From Rhinopomastus cyanomelas (lineage: Eukaryota > Chordata > Aves > Bucerotiformes > Rhinopomastidae): a stretch of 64,000 nt of DNA. The notes under the pieces are model-generated. The model ran no database searches. It was given only the letters and a program-made list of their open reading frames with translations, and was not told the origin of the DNA. Shown in pieces: positions 57,119 to 64,000 of this stretch (position 1 is its first letter; each line of letters opens with the position of its first letter). Position numbers and translations under genes: made by a program. The stretch is taken from the NCBI GenBank assembly GCA_013400115.1, contig VXBP01003664.1, forward strand, positions 30,466 through 94,465, in the 5' to 3' direction.

Positions 57119-57192
57119 TCACGTTAGCTCCAGGATCACTGTTAGGGTTAGCGCCAAAACTAGTCTGAAGCTGTGGTAGCCGGTAGGTGAAC
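57119..57192 (-). CDS. IGSF21: IGSF21 last coding exon, GPI-attachment tail
   Basis: 74 bp from acceptor CTACCTAG to the TGA at 57119-57121. It completes Gly then reads SPTGYHSFRLVLALTLTV followed by ILELT and stop. A short small-residue region followed by a hydrophobic C-terminal tail with no cytoplasmic residues is the layout of a GPI-addition signal. Compared with the mammalian tail as I recall it, an extra Leu-Thr appears in the hydrophobic run. Confidence 0.88.
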
Positions 57193-57345
57193 CTAGGTAG
57201 GAGGAGAAAAGGGGGGGGAGGTGAGGGACGCCGTGTCTTGCAGCTTGGGTTCAAAGCAGAATGGGGTCACCTCCCCTGGTAAACTTGATATGGACCTTGT
57301 GTGGGGTGGGCAGTGGTTCAGGAGTAATGCCAGGGGTCATGTTTG

Positions 57346-57662
57346 GTGCAAGGACATCTCTGTGGCCAAGGGTGAGGCTTGGGGTGAGGCAAGGGGAGAC
57401 GTCCAAGGTTTTGGGGTGAGGGAAAGAGAGATGTCCATGGGTTTGGGATGAGGCAAGGAGAGATGGTCAAGGGCTTGGGGTGGGGCAAGGGGAGATGCTC
57501 AAAGGTTTAGGATGAGGCAAGGAGAGATGGTCAAGGGTCTTGGGATGAGGCCAGGAGAGATGGACAAGGCTTTGAGATGATGCGAAGAGAGATGGCCAAG
57601 TGTTTCGGGCCATGCAAGGAGAGATACTCAAGTGTTTGGGGTGGTGCAAGGAGAGAAGGTCT
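57346..57662 (+). repeat. About 33-bp minisatellite in the last IGSF21 intron
   Basis: Roughly nine units resembling GATGAGGCAAGGAGAGATGG plus TCAAGGGTTTGGG, with point differences and some length change. It fills more than half of the 532-bp intron between the microexon and the last coding exon. Confidence 0.85.
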
Positions 57663-57724
57663 CTGCATGGCACTTCCCTCCTGGAGGGGCTTTGAGTTGA
57701 AATACTTGTGCCACCACCACTCAC

Positions 57725-57763
57725 CATTGGAGTCCTCTGTTCCTCTGGGAATATTTGGGTTCT
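57725..57763 (-). CDS. IGSF21: IGSF21 39-bp microexon, membrane-proximal stalk
   Basis: 39 bp between acceptor CCTTTAG and donor GTGAGT. It encodes the split Glu, then NPNIPRGTEDSN, then one base of Gly. This matches the conserved stalk before the GPI-anchor region. The 99-bp intron to the preceding exon is short but has normal borders. Confidence 0.9.
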
Positions 57764-57862
57764 CTAAAGGGAAAGAAATAGCAGAGAAAGAGAGTTTTAT
57801 CAGGGTGGAGGATTGATGAGTGACATTTGGAGGGAGGGATGACCACTGTGGTGCCACCGTAC

Positions 57863-58055
57863 CGAAAACGATGAGGCGGGTGTGAGTGTCAGTGGAACCC
57901 AGGGGGTTCTGGGCTGTGCAGCGGTACATGGAGCCATTGAGCTCAGCTGGCACCCGCTCCAGCACCAGCTCCTTGCCGTCATGCTCGGTGCTGCCATCGA
58001 GGAGCCGGCTCCCCACTCGTGTCCAGGTGAAGAGGGGCTCAGGGAAGACTTCATT
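57863..58055 (-). CDS. IGSF21: IGSF21 internal exon, third Ig-like module
   Basis: 193 bp, acceptor CCGTAG and donor GTACGG, 64 codons plus one base. It contains the core Trp in FTWTRVGSRLLDG and the F-strand motif NGSMYRCTAQNPLG, ending RLIVF. NGS is a possible N-glycosylation site. Nearly identical to the mammalian exon as I recall it, indicating strong constraint. Confidence 0.95.
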
Positions 58056-58144
58056 CTACGGGGGAGATAGAGGGCTGTGAGATGAGGGAAGGGGTGAGCA
58101 AACCCTGTCTCAGGCCCGAAGCAAGGACAAGGTGCAGCTAAAAT

Positions 58145-58212
58145 CCAATGCACCAGTGTAGGGTCCAAGGCCACCAAGCCAATGCACGAATATAGGGGCC
58201 AAGGCCACCAAG
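58145..58212 (+). repeat. 34-bp direct duplication in IGSF21 intron
   Basis: Two adjacent 34-bp copies begin CCAATGCAC at 58145 and 58179 and both end GGCCACCAAG, with a few differences. Confidence 0.8.
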
Positions 58213-58318
58213 GCAACCCTGCAGAGTGCTGGGGGAGACACAAGGCTGTCAATTGGCAAAGCATCATCCCACAGCAATGGGGGTGGGTAGGGACGTGTCA
58301 TTGAACTACAGAATCCCT

Positions 58319-58427
58319 CTTGCCCTGTGGCTGCTGACTGAGGACAAGAAATCAGCCCCCATCTCTCTAAAGTGTCCCTTCAGGTGGAGGGTGGAGTCTC
58401 CCCTCAGCCTCCTCTTCCTCAGAGTTT
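58319..58427 (-). mobile_element. CR1 internal fragment in IGSF21 intron
   Basis: CTGTGGCTGCTGACTGAGG to CTCAGCCTCCTCTTCCTCAG, no tail. Confidence 0.75.
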
Positions 58428-58535
58428 ACTGTCCTTTTCTTCTCTTGTATTATAACAATTTCTTTAATAAAATAAATAAAACTTAATAAAACTTGTTATT
58501 TCTATACTATAAATATGTCCTCAGTTTTCTGTTGT

Positions 58536-59062
58536 GTTGTGAGACCACACCTGGGATGTTGTGTCCAGTTGTGGGCCCATCAGTCCTAGAAGGACACAGA
58601 GCTGCTGGAGAGAGCCCAGCACAGAGCCACAGGGATGATGGAGGGAGGGGAGCATCTCCCTGCTGAGGAAAGGCTGAGGGAGCTGGGGCTCTTGATCTGG
58701 GAAAAAGGAGACTGAGGTGTGGCCCCAACGAATGTTGATCAATATGGAAAGGGAGGTTATCGGGAGGATGGAGCCAGGCTCTGCTCATGAGCACCCAGTG
58801 ATAGGAAAGGGGCAGTGGGTGTGAACTGGAGCAGAGGAGGTTCCACATCAGTATGAGGAGGACCTTCTTCCCAGGGAGGGTGATGGAGCCCTGTCAGGGG
58901 CTGCCCAGGGGGTTGTGGAGTCTCCTTCTCTAGAAACATTTAAAACCCTCCTGGGCATGTTCCTGTGCGACTGGATCTAGGGGATGCCGCTGTGTAAGGG
59001 GGATGGGACTGGATGATCTTTTGAGGTCACTTCCAACCCCTGATGCTCTGTAATTCTGTGAT
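58536..59062 (+). mobile_element. CR1 fragment in IGSF21 intron, next to a splice donor
   Basis: Plus orientation, so antisense to IGSF21. It runs from GAGACCACACCTGGGATG to TGTAATTCTGTGATCC. Its 3' end lies about 26 nt from the donor at 59088. Confidence 0.92.
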
Positions 59063-59088
59063 CCTGGGAAATCTAACAGGCTGCTGAC

Positions 59089-59174
59089 CTGGAAGCCCTG
59101 CACCAAGATCCGCACAGTGTCTCCGACACGGGCTCTCGTCGGGGTCATTGTGATCTTCGGACCCTTGGGGGCAA
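59089..59174 (-). CDS. IGSF21: IGSF21 internal exon, start of the third Ig-like module
   Basis: 86 bp, acceptor TTGCAG and donor GTCAGC. Two bases complete a Val codon, then 28 codons from APKGPKITMTP to DTVRILVQGFQ. It ends in phase 0 and joins NEVFPEP of the next exon. The module lacks a canonical first Cys here, which as I recall is also so in mammals. A CR1 copy begins only about 26 nt into the downstream intron. Confidence 0.92.
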
Positions 59175-60389
59175 CTGCAAGAGAAAGGAAGGAGAAGGAG
59201 TGTCTCTTGAGCTGGGTTGGGGGGTAGGTCCCAGGGGCAGTGAATGCCCTTGGTTGGGGTTAGTGTTGATTTGAGGAATTATGGTGGGGAAGGGGATGCT
59301 CAGGGTGGGGCTGAGGGTTGGGTGATGGATGGATGGGCTGACAGACATCCAGATGACTGATAGACATTTAAGACCCTGCAGGCAGAGGAATGAGGATGCT
59401 GTGAGGTTGACAGATGACTGTAATGGGATGCACTGGTGGTAAAGGACACATTTCCTAATCAAACCCCTCTGCTGCTCAGAAACAGAGGTCAAGAGATGCC
59501 AGGTTTGTCTGAAGCCATGGAGATGGGCACCTCAGCACAGCATCCCCAGGACAAGGTGATGTAGCTGGGTGTGGGTTGTGTGGATATCCCTCCTGGGCCA
59601 CAGGTGAGATGGGACGCTCCAAGGAACTGCCAGCTCTTCGCATGGAAAGAGACTTGCGGAGGCTTGAGAGGGGAAAATGGGTAGGAGGGAGGTTGTACTT
59701 TGCCAGAAGGCTCTGTGTGACCCTCTGTGTGTTCCAGTGTCACCATGGATGGAACAGTCTGAGCCTGGACATCAACCCCACACAACACAAAGGGACAGAC
59801 AGCCACCAGAACGCACGCTGGGCTGTGGTGGTGGACATCTCAGGGGATGAGGAGTGCTGTGGATTTAGGGGGATCAGCGCAAGGTGAGATTTGCATTGCA
59901 GGTATTGGAGCTACTGGGGATGAAGTATCAAGCCATCAAAGCCTTGGAATCATGGGGAAGCCCCGAGAGGGGACATCTGAGCTGACACTGGTGTGAAAAC
60001 GCAGGACTCCAGGTTGTGACTCGTGTGCTGTGCCTCAGCACTGAGCAACCGATAACGGAGAGTCTTCTATTAGCAGGGGAGCTGCTGCCCTCACTGTTGC
60101 CTGCCAACCTCCCATTGACCTCTTGATCGCCTCCAGCCTCCTGCTAATCGAGGAGGTTGATGTGCTGAAGGAAAAGAGCTGGAGAACCAGCGCTGAGAGA
60201 GCTGTGAACACTGAAACAAAGCCAGGGGTGGGGGGACAGTCAGCCGGCGGGAGCTCTCCAGGACAGGGTGCAGACAGCCAAGTGCCCTACTTGGCCAGGA
60301 GCAAAACACAGTCTTCTCCATCCAGCTCAGGGTAGGGGGCAGCCTGCCCAGGAGGGAGGCCTGAGGCCGTGGGAACGCCAATAGAGAAC

Positions 60390-60985
60390 GATCAGAATCC
60401 CAGACTAGCTGAGGGTGGAAGGGACCTCAGGCATCTTCTTCTCCAATCCCCTGCCACAGGCAGTGGCACCTCTCAGCCAGACTTGGTTTCCCAAAGCCTC
60501 ATCCAACCTGGCCTTGAACATCTCCAGGGAGGGGAGAGCCACAGCCAATTCCAGAGTCTCTCCACCCTGGCACTGAAGAACTTCTTTCTCAGATCTAGTC
60601 TGAACCTCCTCTCCTTCAGTTTCCAACCATCTCCCCTTGTCCTGTTGCTGGATCCCCTTGGACAAAGTCCCTCTGCAGCCTTCCAGGAGGTTCCCTTCAG
60701 GTCCTGGAAGGCAGCTCTAAGGTCCCCCTGGAGTCTTTTCTTCTCTGGGCTGAACAACCCCAGCTCCCTCAGCCTGTTCTCAGAGCAGAGGTGCTCCAGC
60801 TCTTGGATCATGTCTGTGGTCTCCTGTGGCCTCACCCCAACAGCTCCAGGTCCTTCTGATGCTGGGGACACCAGAACTGGCTGCTGGACTCCACGTAGGG
60901 GTCTCATCAGAGCAGAGTAAAGGGGAAAAATCTCCTCTCTGGCTCTGCTGGCCCCACTGCTCTTTGTGCATTTCAGGAGCTCAGG
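60390..60985 (-). mobile_element. CR1 fragment in IGSF21 intron, sense to the gene
   Basis: Antisense on the plus strand, hence sense to IGSF21. From CAGAATCCCAGACTAGCTGA to GAGCAGAGTAAAGGGG and a little beyond. Confidence 0.9.
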
Positions 60986-61204
60986 CTTTTCTGATGGTGA
61001 CCAAGGAGAACATAAGGGAGCTGCAGAACTGCCTGGGGATGTTGCGCAGCTGGGATGGGCCAGAAGTGAGGGGTCCCCACTAGCCAACCTACTCACTGGC
61101 TCCCATGAGCACTTGGGAGTGACCTCATCCTAACGTTGCGCAACCCCATTGGACACCCTGCTTTAGGCTGCAGGTGTCTGGGGACCCCTAAAGAGAAGAA
61201 AAAG

Positions 61205-62045
61205 TGCAAACGTGCCCAAAGTAACCAAATGAGGTAAAAAAAAACAAAGGGAAGAGTTTGCAAAAAAAATGGTTAAAAAAATTCACCAAAAAAAGGTTTA
61301 ACAAGGACAAAATTTACAAGACTTCAGAGAAAATGCAAAAAAATGTGGAAAAAAGGTAGAAAAAATCGGGAAAATGCCAAGAAATTAGAAAAATAACAAA
61401 AATTGGGAAGAAATGGGGAAAATGTAAAAGAGGTAAAAAAATTGGAAGAAAACTGGAAAAAATTGGGAAAATGCAAACAAATTTTAAAAAATGGAAAAAA
61501 TTGGAAAAAACTGGGAAAAACTTTCTAAAGATTGTGGAAACTTGGAAAAAGTAAAAAATTACAAAAATAAAAATTGGGAAGAAATTGGAAAAATGTAGAA
61601 GAAGTAAAAAAATTGGATGAAAACTGGAAAAAATGGGGAAATGCAAAAAAATGGAAAAAATTTGGAAAACTTGGGGAAAATTGGGAAACTTGGCGAATGC
61701 AAACAAATTGGAAAGTAGTTGGGAAAACATGGTAAACATTGGTAAAAGAGAAAAAAAATTGTGAAAAATGGCAATAAATGAAAAAACCTAAAAAAAAATT
61801 GGAAAGAAAAGGCAAAATCTTTTTAAAAATTGGGAAAACTTGGAAAAGTGCAAAAAATTAGAAAAATTTTAAAAATGGGAGGAAATTAGAAAAAATGTAA
61901 AAAAGGTAAAAAAAAGCAGAAGACAAGTGGAAAAAATTGTAAAAAACATTGGAGGAACTGGAAAAATGGGGAAAAATGTGCAAAATTGACAAAACAACTA
62001 GAAAAAATGGGAACAACTTTTGTTAAAAGACAACAAAAAGCAGAA
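61205..62045 (+). repeat. A-rich tandem repeat in IGSF21 intron (about 840 bp)
   Basis: Degenerate units of about 20-30 bp built on GGAAAAATTGGGAAAATGCA. The plus strand is very poor in C and T runs are short, so the pre-mRNA sense is a long U-rich stretch. It starts about 50 nt downstream of the donor at 62097. Minus-strand Phe-rich open frames here are not genes. Confidence 0.85.
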
Positions 62046-62097
62046 GAAAAGGTGAAGCAGCCAAGAAGCCCCCTCTCAACCCCTCAAGCCCACTCAC

Positions 62098-62545
62098 CGA
62101 GTGTCACCTCAGACTGCATGGGCATGGAGAGCGCCGGGTGCTTCACCTCGCAGCTGAAGAGGGCCTCGTTGTCGATCTGGGGGTTGAGGGTCCAGGTGAG
62201 GGTGGCCCGAGCCTCGACGGTGCCGTCGCTGACGGGCGCATGCGTGTGCCGGAAGTAGTAGATGGGCTCTGCCACGTGCACCCAGCGCGGGAATTCCCGG
62301 CTCACCACCGTCTCGGGGATGGCTTCGGTGACAGGCTCCCGCCCGGCCGCCAACCCCCGCGGAGGATCCATCGTGGCCAAGAGTTGCCCCCCTCCTGTCT
62401 CTCCTTCAGCCGCCAGCGATTTTGGCACCTTGGTGTCATCCAGGTCACGATGAAGGAGGTTACGGGGTGCCCAGTTCCCAGTGCTGGCCGGCGGCTCTGG
62501 CAGCGGGGTAGCCTCAATGGGCTCCCCATCCCGCTTGAAGTACAC
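62098..62545 (-). CDS. IGSF21: IGSF21 large internal exon, linker and rest of Ig domain 2
   Basis: 448 bp, acceptor CATGCAG and donor GTGAGT, phase 0 in and phase 1 out. It begins VYFKRDGEPIEATPL and ends SMPMQSEVTL. The middle (after LHRDLDDTK) is a variable linker that differs from the mammalian sequence as I recall it. The flanks PETVVSREFPRWVH and TWTLNPQIDNEALFSCEV are strongly conserved. The Cys in ALFSCEVKHP closes the domain-2 disulfide. In the genomic DNA the frame runs on only four codons past the exon, to a stop in the intron. Confidence 0.95.
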
Positions 62546-62739
62546 CTGCATGAGAACAAAAGGGACATGAAACCCCATGGGGACCACTCTGCTCACCCCC
62601 AGCAGCCCATGGTCCCTGTACGAAGGGTGAGATTTGGCAAGCAAGGAGCAACTTGCCTTATTCTACCCCCCAAAGCAGCACATTCCTACAATCAGGAATT
62701 TTACATGGGAAAGATAACCCCCACCCCCCGGGTGCTCAC

Positions 62740-62855
62740 CAGCGGGGCGGGTTTGCCACCGGAGACCACACACACCAGGGTGAAGTTCTGTGCCTGGTAG
62801 CGGCTGAAGGGAGCTGGGGTGTCAGCAGCCAGCACCGAGATGGATGTTGGAGGTG
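62740..62855 (-). CDS. IGSF21: IGSF21 internal exon, start of Ig domain 2
   Basis: 116 bp, acceptor TGGCAG and donor GTGAGC. Two bases complete the split Ala codon, then 38 codons from PPTSISVLAADTPAPFSRY to VSGGKPAPL. The Cys in NFTLVCVVSGG is the first cysteine of Ig domain 2. It ends in phase 0. Confidence 0.93.
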
Positions 62856-63521
62856 CTGCCAGGGAGCAGGGTGTTAGCACTGAACCCCCTGATTCATGTT
62901 GCCATTCCCATCCTCATCTCCAGTCCTCTCCTCCATCTCCATCCCTGTTTCCATTCTCATCTTCATCCCTATCCCCGTGTCCATTCTCCTCACCATCTTT
63001 GTTCCTATCCCCATCCCCATTTTCATCTCCATCCCTATCGTTCTATCTCCATCCCTATCTTTCTACCTCCATCCCTGCCCCCATCCTCATCCCTGTACCC
63101 ACATTCCTCTCACTCCCCTCTTCATCTCCATCGTTATTCCTATCCGCATCCCCATATCCCCATTCTCATCCCCATCTCTGTGCTCATCACTGTCTCCATC
63201 CTCCTATCCACATCCTCATTCCCGCTCCTCTCTCCATCCTCATCCTTGTCCACATCCCCATATCCCCATCCTCATTCCCACCTCCCTCCCCTTCCTCATC
63301 CCTGTCCCCATCCCTGTATCCGCATCCTTATTCTCACCCCTCTCCCCATCCTCATCCTCATCCCTGTCACCATCCCCATCCTCATTCCTACCCCCATCCT
63401 CAAACTCATCCCTGTCCCCATTCCTGGGGATGGAAAGCTGAGCCAAACCCCTGCTGCCCCCCATCCTGTGACCCACATCCTTCTCTCCCATGGTCCCACC
63501 CAGCAGGGGGGCTGCCCTCAC
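62856..63521 (-). repeat. IGSF21 intron, mostly a (CATCCTCATCCCTGTCCC)-like minisatellite
   Basis: About 62890-63440 is an irregular tandem repeat of 6-24 bp units built from CATCC, CATCCT and TGTCCC. The transcribed strand sense is G/A-rich (GGATGAGG, GGGGACAGGG). About 80% of the 666-bp intron is repeat. Long open frames here on both strands are repeat artefacts. Confidence 0.85.
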
Positions 63522-63640
63522 CCATCACGTTGAGGAACACGTTCCCGGAGGCCAGGACCACCTTCTCCCGCGTGGCTCGGTCGTAAATCCCCACATGACA
63601 CTCGTAGGGACCATTGTCGGAGATACGAACCTCGGGGAGG
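63522..63640 (-). CDS. IGSF21: IGSF21 internal exon, end of Ig domain 1
   Basis: 119 bp, acceptor CTCACCAG ending at 63641, donor GTGAGG starting at 63521. One base completes the previous codon; then 39 codons beginning LPEVRISDNGPYECHVG; one base is left over (phase 1). The DNGPYEC motif with its Cys is the F-strand half of the Ig disulfide; the partner Cys is in an upstream exon outside the window. The frame joins exactly to the next exon. Confidence 0.93.
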
Positions 63641-64000
63641 CTGGTGAGGAGAGACAGGGCTCAGCACATGCTCCCCGCCCCATCCCGACCCTGCGGTCCT
63701 GCGGGGTGCAGCAGCTGGTACCCAGATATTGAGGGCTTGGATGAGGCAGCTCAACGCCTGCGATGCAGATCAATAAACTATTAATAACCACAGGGGCTGC
63801 GGGAGGAGCTGCTAAATGGGATTTAGCAGCTGGAGCTCACCGACACTGGCAGCTCCTCAGGAGGGGAGGGACTACATGAGCCTAAGGAGAGGAGGACATG
63901 TGGACACGGAACGAAGCACCGATGGAGTGACCTGGTGCTGGCTGTCACCCAGCACTCAGCTTTAGTGGAGTGAGGTGGATAAAAGCCCAGACTCCAAGCA
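63641..64000 (-). other. IGSF21: IGSF21 intron running off the window
   Basis: No further exon found in these 360 bases. Sequence is unremarkable and repeat-free. Confidence 0.6.

Larger units (their letters stand above)
57119..64000 (-). other. IGSF21: IGSF21 gene, 3' part (seven coding exons and introns), cut by the right edge
   Basis: Seven minus-strand exons with GT/AG borders and consistent phases read in order into the C-terminal about 357 residues of immunoglobulin superfamily member 21. The family protein is a secreted-pathway, GPI-anchored neuronal adhesion molecule reported to bind neurexin-2-alpha and promote inhibitory presynaptic differentiation. The exons cover the end of Ig domain 1, all of Ig domain 2 with its long linker, a C-terminal Ig-like module and the GPI-signal tail. 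The signal peptide and most of Ig domain 1 are beyond base 64000. Introns from 5' to 3' are 666, 194, 2923, 1033, 99 and 532 bp. Three contain different minisatellites, and two contain CR1 insertions. Confidence 0.93.

Noticed and set aside
57140..57155. Telomere-like TTAGGG run
   Set aside because: Only GTTAGGGTTAG within the IGSF21 last exon; it is coding sequence, not an interstitial telomere.
4102..60985. Many 60-120 codon frames with a recurring peptide (GGCQEDGARLCSGAPSD type)
   Set aside because: These are translations of the untranslated part of CR1 copies on either strand, not a gene family.
62819..63586. 255-codon plus-strand Ser/Pro/His-rich frame
   Set aside because: Made by the CATCC-type minisatellite in an IGSF21 intron; antisense to the gene.

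Overview
This is vertebrate, almost certainly avian, nuclear DNA. The evidence is a dense scatter of CR1 non-LTR retrotransposon fragments with the typical bird 3' tail (a GGTCCCTTCCAA block followed by ATTCTRTG-type octamers), a GC-rich compact layout, and two vertebrate orthologs that are neighbours on human 1p36 (IGSF21 and KLHDC7A). I count about 55-60 CR1 fragments covering roughly 18 kb (about 28%) by eye. That is far more than in chicken and fits a lineage with a CR1 expansion, such as Piciformes (woodpeckers and allies); hornbills or hoopoes are an alternative. The species call is inference. Many different minisatellites fit a microchromosome location.

Layout. Bases 1-3817 are a CR1-free, GC-rich block with a promoter-like CCAAT/GC/TATA-like arrangement at the left edge. 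In other vertebrates the next gene past KLHDC7A is PAX7, so this is probably PAX7-proximal upstream DNA, but no PAX7 exon is present. Bases 1395-3072 hold a near-perfect 712-bp duplication whose inner ends each abut a single N, most likely an assembly artefact. Bases 3818-47860 are a gene-poor intergenic region of CR1 fragments (often nested, inverted or with repeated tails), one solo LTR inserted in a CR1 with a 6-bp target duplication, a 50-N gap at 10492-10541, and several repeat-free stretches that look like conserved non-coding DNA. Bases 47861-50500 (minus strand) hold KLHDC7A as one long intronless reading frame of 879 codons with an expanded coding minisatellite. After about 6.6 kb of intergenic DNA, the last seven coding exons of IGSF21 (minus strand) occupy 57119-63640; earlier exons lie beyond the right edge.

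The two genes run in the same direction but have unrelated jobs. IGSF21 is a GPI-anchored synaptic organiser. KLHDC7A is a membrane-anchored BACK/Kelch protein of poorly known function. No tRNA, rRNA, CRISPR array, operon or prokaryotic system is present. I found no undescribed multi-gene system. The most unusual content is structural: the minisatellite-loaded IGSF21 introns, the KLHDC7A coding repeat, tandemly repeated CR1 tails, and the CR1/LTR nest.
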